A stretch of DNA of 64,000 bases, from contig NZ_CP147247.1 of NCBI RefSeq assembly GCF_002140975.2, positions 1 through 64,000 on the forward strand, written 5' to 3'. The notes below the pieces were generated by a model. It was not told where the DNA came from, searched no databases, and saw only the letters and a program-made list of their open reading frames with translations. This stretch comes from Enterococcus sp. 9E7_DIV0242 (GTDB taxonomy: Bacteria; Bacillota; Bacilli; Lactobacillales; Enterococcaceae). The translations under genes and the position numbers were made by a program. Below, piece by piece: positions 53,989 through 62,379 of this stretch (positions are counted from its first letter, which is position 1; the number at the start of each line of letters is the position of its first letter).

Positions 53989-55014
53989 TTAGAAACATTT
54001 AGAGCACGGTGTTAAGCCTCTGCTAGTAGCTGCATCTAAGGTGTCTTCCGTGTATGTCCCATTTCCACATTTTCTGTTATGGTATTTTGATCCTGTAGGT
54101 GTAACCAATACCATCTGTGTTACGTCGTTTTGCGCTTGCTGAGCCGCTTGTTCTGCTTCCGCAGCGGCAGCTGCCTGCTGAGCTGCTTGCTCTTCACGCG
54201 CATGAATGGCTGTATCGACCGCAGAAACTCGAGTGGATAAGCCTTGGTTTCCTTCTGGAATAGCTGCAATAGCAGTTGAAGCAGCAACAACATTCTCACG
54301 GGTTTGGTTTGCTTCAGCTTGAGCAACAACTGCTTCAGCTTCTTTTGTCAGGCGTTCGATTTCAGCTTGTTTTTGCTCTGCTTCTTGGGCGATTCGAAGT
54401 TCTTCTGCTTTTTTATCTGCTTCTGCTTTCTTTGCTGCGATGAAGGCAGTAGAGGGTTTGGCAGTTATTTGTTTAGTAATTTTTTGTCCATCTCGCTCAG
54501 CGATGACTTCAATCGTTTTTTCAGTATCGGTTGTGAGAGCATAGTTCAGTTCAAAATTTCCATCGGAATCTGCTTCAACACCTTTGTCAGAGGATTCAGA
54601 TGCCAGGTAGACGGTTGTATGAGGCTCTGTCGTTCCTTTAATGGTTATTGTCCCAGCACCATCTGTTTCAACAGTTTCTGATAAGCCTAAGGTGATTTCT
54701 TCCTGTTTAGAAGATTCTTGGACTTCTTTCTTTGTCGTTTGTGTGGTTCGTTGTTTACTCTCTGAAGCGGTCTCTTTTTCAGGTGTAGTAGAAGGCATCA
54801 GATAACCACCAATGGCAAACGCTGCAACAGATACCCCAAGAACTATTGCGGAAGTTTTCGCTTTATCAGGTTGTCTTTGTCCTCGATAATAGAAAAATTT
54901 TCGAAGCGAGATAACCCCACCTATTAGTCCTATTAGCGTCAATGCTACCCAAGGAGCTGTAAACAGCATAACCAATAATATAATTCCCCCGACAATTGCT
55001 GCGATCTTTTTCAT
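53989..55014 (-). CDS. Membrane-associated protein with Ig-like, coiled-coil and Cys-rich ends
   Basis: A 341-aa protein. Two hydrophobic segments near the start (about residues 3-30 and 50-68) are followed by a Ser/Thr/Glu/Lys-rich linker and a beta-rich Ig-like domain (ETVETDGAGTITIKGTTEPHTTVYLAS, about 105-180). An Ala/Glu/Gln-rich coiled coil (190-305) follows. The last 40 residues contain YHNRKCGNGTYTEDTL and PCSKCF, a Cys pattern seen at the ends of other Gram-positive surface proteins; a metal-binding role is likely but not proved. The ATG has a GGGGAT site. Monocistronic. Confidence 0.65.
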   Translation of the reverse strand: MKKIAAIVGGIILLVMLFTAPWVALTLIGLIGGVISLRKFFYYRGQRQPDKAKTSAIVLGVSVAAFAIGGYLMPSTTPEKETASESKQRTTQTTKKEVQESSKQEEITLGLSETVETDGAGTITIKGTTEPHTTVYLASESSDKGVEADSDGNFELNYALTTDTEKTIEVIAERDGQKITKQITAKPSTAFIAAKKAEADKKAEELRIAQEAEQKQAEIERLTKEAEAVVAQAEANQTRENVVAASTAIAAIPEGNQGLSTRVSAVDTAIHAREEQAAQQAAAAAEAEQAAQQAQNDVTQMVLVTPTGSKYHNRKCGNGTYTEDTLDAATSRGLTPCSKCF

Positions 55015-55311
55015 TTTGATCCCCATTTCTGTAGTATTTTGTGTGTAAGATAGTTGCAGATGAAATAGAAAGTATAAGAAATATCCCTATACTTTTTCTT
55101 TTTAATTTCTAACAATATATCCTCTATTTAGTATAGCATTTATATAGAAAAAATACTTTTTATTTCCTGTTTTTCAACAAACAGCTGCTTGTTTTTTTAT
55201 TAAACACTGGTTCAGTGCAAAGAAGCTGACGAAAAAAGAACGATAGAAAAGACGAATCAATTTAAACTATGGTACTATAATTGGAGAACGAAACGATGGA
55301 GGAGGTAGCAT

Positions 55312-56718
55312 ATGGAAGAGATCATTCTGCTACATACCAATGACTTACACTCTCATTTTGAAAATTGGCCGAAAATCAGACGGTTTCTTATAGAGAAGCA
55401 AAAAGTGCAAACGTTTGATAAAAGCACATTTACCGTTGATTTGGGAGATTTCGTTGATCGTTGGCATCCTTTGACGGAAGCGACAGATGGTGTGGCAAAT
55501 GTTGAATTGATGAATACGGTCCATTATGATGCGGCGACAATTGGCAACAATGAAGGCGTTGGGAATTCCAAACCTCAACTGAATGCCCTTTATGAAAAAG
55601 CAAATTTCGATATTCTTTTAGGAAATTTATACGATCCAGCTACAGGCGAAAGACCGACATGGGCTAAAACGCATAAGATTTTGGAGACACCAAACCATAC
55701 AAAAATCGGGTTGATCGCATTAACGGCACCTTTTCCACTGACCTATGCGCCTAATGGCTGGGATATTCGCACAGTCGATGAGGCGTTACCCGCCTTGATT
55801 CAAGAGATTCGACCAATTTGCGATATTCTTGTACTGATGAGCCATCTGGGGATCGATCAGGATATGAAAATTGCGACGAATTATCCCGAAGTTGATGTGC
55901 TCTTAGGGGCACATACCCATCATCTATTCCGATATGGAGAGAAAATCAATAGAACGCAGTTATCCGCTGCTGGTAAGTTTGGTCAGTATGTTGGGCAGGT
56001 ACGGATTTTTCTGGAAAATGGAAAAATTATCGATACGTCAGCAGAGGCATTACCCACTGACGAGCTACTTGAGCTTCCTCAGGATGTTGCAGAAATTGAA
56101 GGGTACTTAGAACAAGGGCATGCTCTTTTGAAAAAGAAAAAAATTGCAAACCTACCTTATGAACTTTCTGCAGAGCTGGATGACTCTCATCCGTTGATTT
56201 TTGAAGCACTTAAGGCAGTGAAAAAGCGCGGAGACACAGAAGCTGCAGTTCTGAATACGGGGTTATTTCTTGGCAATCTTCCTAAAGGTAGCGTGACGGA
56301 GGATGATCTTCATCGGGTGTTGCCTCATCCAATGCATTTGATACGGGTAACACTTTCTGGTAGCGATATGATTCGTTTTGTTAGAGAGATGGAGAAAAAT
56401 CGCCATTTTCTTAGAAAGTTTTCAATCGTCGGTATGGGCTTTCGTGGCAAAATATTTGGCGATCTTGTTTATGAGGGGATTTCTTATGATAAAAAGACGA
56501 AAACGGTCTATTGGAACAAGCAACCACTCGAAGCTAATCAACAGTATACGATTACGACAGTAGATCATTTTCTATTTATTCCTTTCTTTCCAACACTGGA
56601 AATAGCTGGTGAGGTTGAATTTCTCTTTCCGGAGTTCATTCGAAATGTTTTAGGAGACTATCTCAGACGCTACTATTCAATCAATAAAAAACAAGGTATA
56701 ATGGACGACAGGTGGTGA
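55312..56718 (+). CDS. yunD: Bifunctional metallophosphatase/5'-nucleotidase (YunD-like)
   Basis: A 468-aa cytoplasmic member of the UshA/5'-nucleotidase superfamily without a signal peptide. The metal motifs are HTNDLHSHF (residues 8-16), LGDFVDRW, IGNNEGVG (replacing the usual GNHE), MSHLG and LGAHTHH. A C-terminal nucleotidase domain follows. Its N-E in place of N-H-E resembles the Gram-positive YunD subgroup. GGAGGAGG precedes the ATG. First gene of yunD-yutD-yutF-TIGR01906. Confidence 0.88.
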   Translation: MEEIILLHTNDLHSHFENWPKIRRFLIEKQKVQTFDKSTFTVDLGDFVDRWHPLTEATDGVANVELMNTVHYDAATIGNNEGVGNSKPQLNALYEKANFDILLGNLYDPATGERPTWAKTHKILETPNHTKIGLIALTAPFPLTYAPNGWDIRTVDEALPALIQEIRPICDILVLMSHLGIDQDMKIATNYPEVDVLLGAHTHHLFRYGEKINRTQLSAAGKFGQYVGQVRIFLENGKIIDTSAEALPTDELLELPQDVAEIEGYLEQGHALLKKKKIANLPYELSAELDDSHPLIFEALKAVKKRGDTEAAVLNTGLFLGNLPKGSVTEDDLHRVLPHPMHLIRVTLSGSDMIRFVREMEKNRHFLRKFSIVGMGFRGKIFGDLVYEGISYDKKTKTVYWNKQPLEANQQYTITTVDHFLFIPFFPTLEIAGEVEFLFPEFIRNVLGDYLRRYYSINKKQGIMDDRW

Positions 56719-56722
56719 AATC

Positions 56723-57358
56723 ATGACAGAAAAGACTGAAGAAAAAAATGAGTTAACAGCTGAATTGACAGCTGTTATTGAAGAAATAAATGAAGAACCT
56801 GTAAAAACCAAGCAAAAAGGTGAGCTTGTTTCGATCGTAGATGAGCATCAAATCATGATAGGTGACCGTCAATATGTATTGGTGAAAAACCATCGTGAAG
56901 CATTTGATCTTGAAAAAATTGGTGAACGGTTTAGTGATATTTTATCTAGATATGATTATATTGTTGGCGATTGGGGCTATGACCAACTACGGTTGAAGGG
57001 TTTCTTCGATGTTGAAAACAGAAAAGCTTCTCCTGATCAGCGGATTGACACGCTAGAGGACTACTTATACGAGTTTTGTAATTTTGGTTGTGCCTATTTC
57101 GTTATCAAACGTGTGGGTGGTAAGCGTGAAAAACAAAATCCACGCAGAAAAAGGAACAAGCGCAGCAATAATCGCAATCAAGCACATATCGAGGAGAAGA
57201 AAGCTCCGGTAAAAGCTCAGAGCAATACAAAAAAAAGCAAACCAGTGATCCGCAATAGAAAGGACAATGCTGAAACTAGCAAAACCCCGGTTGCGAAGAG
57301 TGAGAAAAAAGAAAATACGAATCGGTCGTTTACGATTCGTCAACGTGAGGAGCAATAA
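56723..57358 (+). CDS. yutD: YutD family protein
   Basis: A 211-aa protein. Residues about 40-133 form the YutD domain ([61 protein letters not shown]), and a very basic tail ([13 protein letters not shown] and KPVIRNRKD), probably RNA- or DNA-binding and longer than in B. subtilis, follows. Function unknown. CAGGTGGTG precedes the ATG, 4 bp after yunD. Translational coupling with yutF (after 5 bp) is likely. Confidence 0.85.
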   Translation: MTEKTEEKNELTAELTAVIEEINEEPVKTKQKGELVSIVDEHQIMIGDRQYVLVKNHREAFDLEKIGERFSDILSRYDYIVGDWGYDQLRLKGFFDVENRKASPDQRIDTLEDYLYEFCNFGCAYFVIKRVGGKREKQNPRRKRNKRSNNRNQAHIEEKKAPVKAQSNTKKSKPVIRNRKDNAETSKTPVAKSEKKENTNRSFTIRQREEQ

Positions 57359-57363
57359 GTGTA

Positions 57364-58128
57364 ATGACATATAAGGGCTACTTAATTGATTTAGATGGAA
57401 CGATTTATCTCGGCAAAGAAATTATTCCTGCTGGAAAAAGATTTGTGGAGCGACTCCAACAGAGTGAGCAGCCTTTTCTTTTCGTTACAAACAATACGAC
57501 AAAAACTCCGGAGGCTGTTGCACAACGGCTGGCAATGGAATTCGATATTCATGTACCTGCTGCTGCTATTTATACAGCAAGTCTGGCAACAATCGATTAC
57601 ATGAAAGAAGAGAATAAAGGAAATAAGGTTTATGTGATCGGCGAATCCGGACTGGTTGATTTGATTTTAGCTGCCGGGTTTGTTTGGGATGAAGAGACAC
57701 CGGATTATGTTGTTGTCGGATTGGACACGGCAATTACTTATGAAAAGTTTGTTAAAGCGACTCTTGCTATTAGGAAAGGGGCAACCTTCATTGGTACGAA
57801 TCCAGATAAGAACATTCCTACTGAACGTGGTCTACTTCCAGGAGCAGGATCAATGATTGCACTTGTTGAAACCGCTGTTCAACAAGCACCTGTGATGATT
57901 GGTAAGCCAAATGCCGTCATTATGAATGAAGCAGTGAAGGCTCTTGGCATGACGAAGGAGGACGTGCTTATGGTTGGTGATAACTATGAAACGGACATTC
58001 AAGCCGGAATTAAAAATGGTATTGATACATTGTTAGTGCTGTCAGGCTTTACTCAAAAAGAAGAGGTACCAAATTTGCCTACTGCAGCGACCTACACTGT
58101 TGATTCTTTGGATGAGTGGAACATCTGA
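57364..58128 (+). CDS. yutF: HAD-family hydrolase, NagD-like (TIGR01457, YutF)
   Basis: A 254-aa HAD phosphatase with a C2-type cap. The nucleophile motif is DLDGTIY, followed by VTNNTTKTP, the Lys region [12 protein letters not shown], and [15 protein letters not shown] for metal binding. Substrates are likely small sugar or nucleotide phosphates. GAGGAG precedes the ATG, and the last codons abut the next gene. Confidence 0.88.
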   Translation: MTYKGYLIDLDGTIYLGKEIIPAGKRFVERLQQSEQPFLFVTNNTTKTPEAVAQRLAMEFDIHVPAAAIYTASLATIDYMKEENKGNKVYVIGESGLVDLILAAGFVWDEETPDYVVVGLDTAITYEKFVKATLAIRKGATFIGTNPDKNIPTERGLLPGAGSMIALVETAVQQAPVMIGKPNAVIMNEAVKALGMTKEDVLMVGDNYETDIQAGIKNGIDTLLVLSGFTQKEEVPNLPTAATYTVDSLDEWNI

Positions 58129-58129
58129 T

Positions 58130-58774
58130 ATGGGAAAACGTAAGGGATTAATTTTAGAATATGCAGGATTTCTTTGTCTTTTTTTAACAATCGTGTCGCT
58201 ATGTATTACAGTTACAATTAATTTTCGCCCATTATATATTTTTGATATTGATTATTTGGAAATTCTTGATTATACGACAATTGGAAAAAAAGAGCTGATT
58301 GCTAATTTCGATCAGTTGATGCAGTATCTCAATAATCCATTTGTCACAACTTTGAAGCTCTCTGATTTTCCAGTATCAGAAAGTGGGGCACTTCATTTCT
58401 ACGAAGTAAAGCGGTTGTTTCTGCTAAATTATGCAGTGTTGCTAGTGACCATTATTCCTTCTGGCTTCTTCTTGCGCTATCTGAAGAAAAATGGGTGGTT
58501 GTGGCGATTGATGAATCCATTTAGAATTGGAATGCTTCTGCCGTTAATTTTATTGTTCTTGATGTTTATTGGATTCGATCAATTTTTTGTACAATTCCAC
58601 AGTATCTTTTTTAACAATGATGCATGGTTATTTAATCCAGCGACAGATCCAATCATTAACGTTTTACCGGAAACCTTTTTCATGCACTGCTTTTTGTTGT
58701 TCTTTATTTTGTTGGAAGGACTTCTTTTTTCGGGCTATTGGGTTGGAAGGAATGCGTTGAAGAAAAGTAAATAA
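58130..58774 (+). CDS. TIGR01906 family integral membrane protein
   Basis: A 214-aa membrane protein with four or five hydrophobic segments. The YLEILDYTTIGKKELIANFDQLMQYLNNPF segment between helices 1 and 2 and the conserved FHSIFFNNDAWLFNPATDPIINVLPETFF loop near the end are family signatures. Function unknown; the conserved neighbour yutF suggests a shared process. The ATG follows the yutF stop by 1 bp. Confidence 0.85.
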   Translation: MGKRKGLILEYAGFLCLFLTIVSLCITVTINFRPLYIFDIDYLEILDYTTIGKKELIANFDQLMQYLNNPFVTTLKLSDFPVSESGALHFYEVKRLFLLNYAVLLVTIIPSGFFLRYLKKNGWLWRLMNPFRIGMLLPLILLFLMFIGFDQFFVQFHSIFFNNDAWLFNPATDPIINVLPETFFMHCFLLFFILLEGLLFSGYWVGRNALKKSK

Positions 58775-58781
58775 GAAGAGA

Positions 58782-58861
58782 AAAAACTTTGTTGTACGCT
58801 TAAAAGACAAACTGGTTAATTGTCTTAATAGAGGCGAGCACAAAGTTTTTTTGTGCTTTTT
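58782..58861 (+). terminator. Overlapping hairpins after the yun/yut cluster
   Basis: AAAAACTTTGT (58782-58792) can pair with ACAAAGTTTTT (58840-58850), enclosing CGC/GCG and AAGACAA/TTGTCTT. Alternatively AGCACAAA (58837-58844) pairs with TTTGTGCT (58850-58857) followed by TTTT. The two use the same ACAAA strand and so exclude each other. The remaining intergenic region to 59085 has no gene; a TTATAAGA -10-like box precedes the DUF1836 gene. Confidence 0.6.
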
Positions 58862-59085
58862 CAGACTTGTGATAAGAGATTCCTGATGGAACAGCCACTT
58901 TAAGACTGGGGTAGGCAGGAGAAATCATTTAAAAAGTAGTTGTTTGCAAGCTAAGATTCACAGCTGAAATGATTCTGTTAGTGATTGGAAGATTAAGAAA
59001 TAATAAAATATTATCTGGTTTTCGAAACTAGATTGAATGATTCTTATAAATATGTTACTATTTTATAAGAAAAAGGTGGTGTGTT

Positions 59086-59646
59086 TTGTTGAATGATATG
59101 AGAACTTCATTGAAATCATGGGGAGAAGAGTTAAAGGATGTTCATTTGCCAAGATGGCATGAGCTTCCGGATATTGATTTATATATGGATCAAGTAATCA
59201 CTTTAGTTGAAAAGTATTTGTCTCCATTGATTACAACAGAAAAGCATACATTACTGACTTCATCTATGGTAAATAACTATGTGAAGCAAGGGTTGATTCC
59301 TGCGCCTAAAAAGAAGAGATACAACCAAAAGCATTTGGCTTTTCTAATAGCGATCACTTTACTAAAGCAGGTTTTGACGATTCCGGAAATCAAGCAGGGA
59401 ATCCTATTCCAAGGAGCCGTTGTCGGAATTCGCGAGGCCTATGATCTGTTTGTCAGTGAACAGGAAAAAGCATTGAAAGTAGTTGTCTGTCAGGCACTAG
59501 AAGAAGAGCCCATCGGGACATTTTCTGAGCCGATCCCTACAGAGTTGCTTGCCGCAAAAGCAGCAACCCTATCATTTGCGACAAAGATGCTTAGTGAGAA
59601 GGTTATTGAGCTGGAACAACTATATTTGAAGAAAATGGAGAGATAA
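59086..59646 (+). CDS. DUF1836 family protein
   Basis: A 186-aa protein. Residues 40-120 have the DUF1836 pattern with a helix-turn-helix-like core: LTSSMVNNYVKQGLIPAPKKKRYNQKHLAFLIAITLLKQVLTIPEI, resembling a MerR-type winged helix. A C-terminal helical region follows. It may be a transcription factor. The start is TTG at 59086 or 59089 with AAGGTGG upstream. It lies 2 bp before degV, with which it is co-transcribed. Confidence 0.78.
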   Translation: MLNDMRTSLKSWGEELKDVHLPRWHELPDIDLYMDQVITLVEKYLSPLITTEKHTLLTSSMVNNYVKQGLIPAPKKKRYNQKHLAFLIAITLLKQVLTIPEIKQGILFQGAVVGIREAYDLFVSEQEKALKVVVCQALEEEPIGTFSEPIPTELLAAKAATLSFATKMLSEKVIELEQLYLKKMER

Positions 59647-59648
59647 TC

Positions 59649-60509
59649 ATGAATAAAGAAAAAATTGCTCTACTTGTCGATTCTGGTACAGATGTCCCAC
59701 AGGAGCTAGTTGAAAAATACAATATATATGTTATTCCACTACAAATCATCTACAAAGATCGTGTATATACGGATAAAGTAGATATTACACCTGAGGAAGT
59801 GTACCGTCGCTTACCACAGGAGATACCAAGTACTTCTTTGCCTGATGGCGCAACAATAACTAAGATTTTTGAAAAAATCAAAGAAGATGGCTATGAAAAG
59901 CTTCTTGCAGTGACGATTTCCAGTGGATTAAGCGGGACACATAATATCGTTCGCTTGATTGCCGAAGATTTTCCTGCATTGGAGTCTTTTGTCCTTGATA
60001 CGAAAAACATAGGAATCGCTGCCGGGTTACAAGTGATCGAAGCGGCGAAAATGATTGAGAATGGCGATTCATGGGAAGACATCAAAGTAAAAACAGAAGA
60101 AAATGTCAAACGTTCCAAGATTTATTTCAATGTAGCAACATTGGAATATTTGCAAAAAGGCGGTCGAATTGGTTTGGTTGCTTCTATTTTGGGTAATGCT
60201 CTAAAGTTGAATCCAATTATTTCGTGTAATGAACAGGGGGTCTACTATACTGTTTCTAAAGCGCGTGGAAGAAAGAAAAGTCTTGAAAAGACATTTGAAT
60301 TAATTAAAGAGTTTGTCGGAAACCATAAAAAGATATCTTTGGCTGTTGCGCATGGTGAAGCGGAGGAAGATGCGAAAACATTCTACCAAAAATTAAAAGA
60401 ACATTTCCCGCAAGCAGAGGAAATTTACTTCGGCAATATTAGTCCGGCCTTAGTCGTCCATACAGGTCCTGGTCTTCTTGGAATAGGCATTCAGATACTG
60501 GAAGATTAG
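59649..60509 (+). CDS. degV: DegV family fatty-acid-binding protein
   Basis: A 286-aa protein of the DegV fold, which holds a fatty acid in a cleft between two domains; relatives (FakB) serve fatty-acid kinase FakA. LLVDSGTDVPQELVEKYNIYVIPLQI and TISSGLSGTHNIVRL carry the ligand-binding residues, LEYLQKGGRIG follows, and VHTGPGLLGIG is near the end. GGAGAG precedes the ATG. A terminator follows at 60566. Confidence 0.9.
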   Translation: MNKEKIALLVDSGTDVPQELVEKYNIYVIPLQIIYKDRVYTDKVDITPEEVYRRLPQEIPSTSLPDGATITKIFEKIKEDGYEKLLAVTISSGLSGTHNIVRLIAEDFPALESFVLDTKNIGIAAGLQVIEAAKMIENGDSWEDIKVKTEENVKRSKIYFNVATLEYLQKGGRIGLVASILGNALKLNPIISCNEQGVYYTVSKARGRKKSLEKTFELIKEFVGNHKKISLAVAHGEAEEDAKTFYQKLKEHFPQAEEIYFGNISPALVVHTGPGLLGIGIQILED

Positions 60510-60565
60510 ACAGAAAACTCGACATGAGCTAAATAATTGAACCAGTACAGGATTGTGCTAGAATG

Positions 60566-60603
60566 AAGCAAGATGATAAGTGAAAATCATCTTGCTTTTT
60601 TAT
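60566..60603 (+). terminator. Terminator after degV
   Basis: AAGCAAGATGA pairs perfectly with TCATCTTGCTT, then TTTTT. Confidence 0.9.
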
Positions 60604-60681
60604 ATGAAAATTTCATGAAAAAAGTATTTTAAAAAAACATGCGTTATGTTAAACTCATTAAGATGAAAGGGGAGAAAAATT

Positions 60682-61350
60682 TTGAAAAAAGCAATAGCAG
60701 AACTTATTGGTACATTTATTTTGGTATTTTTCGGAACAGCAACAGCAGTACTTGGAAACGGGATGGATGGGATCGGTACAACAGGTATCGCATTAGCATT
60801 CGGGTTGACGATCGTAGCTGCTGCCTATAGTATCGGGACAGTTTCAGGTGCACATCTGAATCCAGCTGTTTCTTTGGGGATGTGGGTCAACAAGCGCATC
60901 ACAACACAAGAATTTATCTTTTATATTGTTGGTCAGGTTATTGGTGCAATAATTGCAACATTCACTTTATTGACGATTCTGAATGCGAGCGGCAGTGATA
61001 CTGCGAACCTTGGACAAAATGGCTTTGGCGATCTAACGACTGTAGGTGCATTAGCTGTGGAAGTTATTCTGACGTTCATTTTTGTTTTAGTCATCATGAC
61101 TGTGACAAGCGCTAAAAAAGGCAATGCCAAGCTTGCAGGTATCGTTATTGGGTTGACTTTGACGATGGTTCACTTGGTGGGTATTCCATTGACAGGTACT
61201 TCTGTTAACCCGGCAAGAAGCTTGGGTCCTGCAATCTTCGCAGGTGGAGATGCATTATCTCAGCTGTGGGTATTCATCGTTGCACCACTAATTGGTGGAC
61301 TGTTGGCAGCACTTGTTGCTAAATACGTTTTAGACACAGAAGAAGTATAA
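60682..61350 (+). CDS. Aquaporin (MIP family, AqpZ-like water channel)
   Basis: A 222-aa channel with six membrane segments and two half helices. The NPA boxes are GAHLNPAVS (NPA at 60-62) and SVNPARS, here NPA at about 177. The AEFIGT-like start (AELIGTFILVFFG) is typical. The residue Ser/Thr around the second box and short loops fit a water channel more than a glycerol facilitator. The start is TTG with AAAGGGGAG 7 nt upstream. Monocistronic, with terminator at 61359. Confidence 0.88.
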   Translation: MKKAIAELIGTFILVFFGTATAVLGNGMDGIGTTGIALAFGLTIVAAAYSIGTVSGAHLNPAVSLGMWVNKRITTQEFIFYIVGQVIGAIIATFTLLTILNASGSDTANLGQNGFGDLTTVGALAVEVILTFIFVLVIMTVTSAKKGNAKLAGIVIGLTLTMVHLVGIPLTGTSVNPARSLGPAIFAGGDALSQLWVFIVAPLIGGLLAALVAKYVLDTEEV

Positions 61351-61358
61351 GAAATAAA

Positions 61359-61395
61359 GGACTGGACATACAAATATGTCTCAGTTCTTTTTTTT
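61359..61395 (+). terminator. Terminator of the aquaporin gene
   Basis: GGACTG..ACATA pairs with TATGT..CAGTTC around a 4-nt loop with one bulged base, ending in a run of T. Confidence 0.85.
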
Positions 61396-61408
61396 GTTCG
61401 CCGAAACA

Positions 61409-61424
61409 CTTAGATCGATCTAAG
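61409..61424. promoter_or_regulatory. 16-bp perfect palindrome upstream of walRK
   Basis: CTTAGATCGATCTAAG is perfectly palindromic. It lies about 244 bp before walR and 60 bp after the aquaporin gene. The region up to 61667 contains no gene, and a -10 box TATAAT lies at 61608-61613. Confidence 0.5.
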
Positions 61425-61607
61425 GAAATGGGCTAAATTGTCTGGATGTTTCTTTGTGGAGGCACATTCAGCCTTTCTGGTTGTTTTTTTCATCGAAATA
61501 GGAATAGAATAGGAAGAGAACAAGTTGATTGATTGGTTATCTCGCTTTTCTAGGTTTCGAAATTGGAAAAATCAGTAAGCAAAGATGAAAGACTTGATAA
61601 AATAAGG

Positions 61608-61613
61608 TATAAT
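61608..61613 (+). promoter_or_regulatory. -10 box of the walRK promoter
   Basis: A perfect TATAAT, 54 bp before walR. No strong -35 is at the right distance, so the promoter may depend on an activator. Confidence 0.55.
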
Positions 61614-61667
61614 GTTAAACAACAACAGATACTAAAAAGTAGAATGAAGAAAAAGAGGTGCCTCTTT

Positions 61668-62372
61668 ATGAAAAAAATATTAGTTGTAGATGATGAAAAG
61701 CCGATTTCGGAGATTGTAAAATACAATCTTGTTAAAGAAGGGTATGAAGTATTTACTGCCTATGATGGGGAAGAAGCTTTAGAGAAAGTAAAAGAAGAAG
61801 AACCGGATTTGGTCTTGCTTGATTTGATGCTTCCTAAAATCGACGGATTGGAAGTAGCTAGAGAAATTCGAAAAACATATGATATGCCGATTATCATGGT
61901 TACTGCAAAGGATTCTGAAATCGATAAAGTACTCGGGCTAGAGCTTGGCGCAGATGATTATGTCACAAAACCATTCTCAAATAGAGAGTTAGTTGCTCGA
62001 GTTAAGGCAAATCTTCGACGCGGTGTAGCAAGCGTGAAAGAGGCTGAGGAAGCTGTGCCGTCTGAACTGACGATCGGTGATTTAACGATCCATCCGGATG
62101 CATATATGGTTTCTAAACGTGGGGAGAAAATTGAATTGACCCATAGAGAGTTTGAGTTGCTGTTTTATCTGGCAAAACATATTGGTCAGGTTATGACAAG
62201 AGAACATTTATTGCAGACTGTATGGGGCTATGATTATTTCGGAGATGTCAGAACAGTTGATGTAACAGTTCGTCGTCTACGTGAAAAAATTGAAGACAAC
62301 CCAAGTCACCCGACTTATCTGGTTACCAGACGTGGGGTAGGCTACTATTTAAGAAATCCTGAACAGGAGTAA
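61668..62372 (+). CDS. walR: Essential response regulator WalR (VicR/YycF)
   Basis: A 234-aa OmpR-type response regulator. The receiver domain has acidic pocket DDE (8-10), phospho-acceptor Asp52 and switch Lys in TKPFSNREL. The C-terminal winged helix contains [53 protein letters not shown], closest to WalR/PhoP-type. WalR controls cell-wall hydrolases. The ATG at 61668 has AAAGAGGTG upstream; the frame to 61563 is rejected. walK follows 7 bp after the stop. Confidence 0.95.
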   Translation: MKKILVVDDEKPISEIVKYNLVKEGYEVFTAYDGEEALEKVKEEEPDLVLLDLMLPKIDGLEVAREIRKTYDMPIIMVTAKDSEIDKVLGLELGADDYVTKPFSNRELVARVKANLRRGVASVKEAEEAVPSELTIGDLTIHPDAYMVSKRGEKIELTHREFELLFYLAKHIGQVMTREHLLQTVWGYDYFGDVRTVDVTVRRLREKIEDNPSHPTYLVTRRGVGYYLRNPEQE

Positions 62373-62379
62373 TTGAGTT

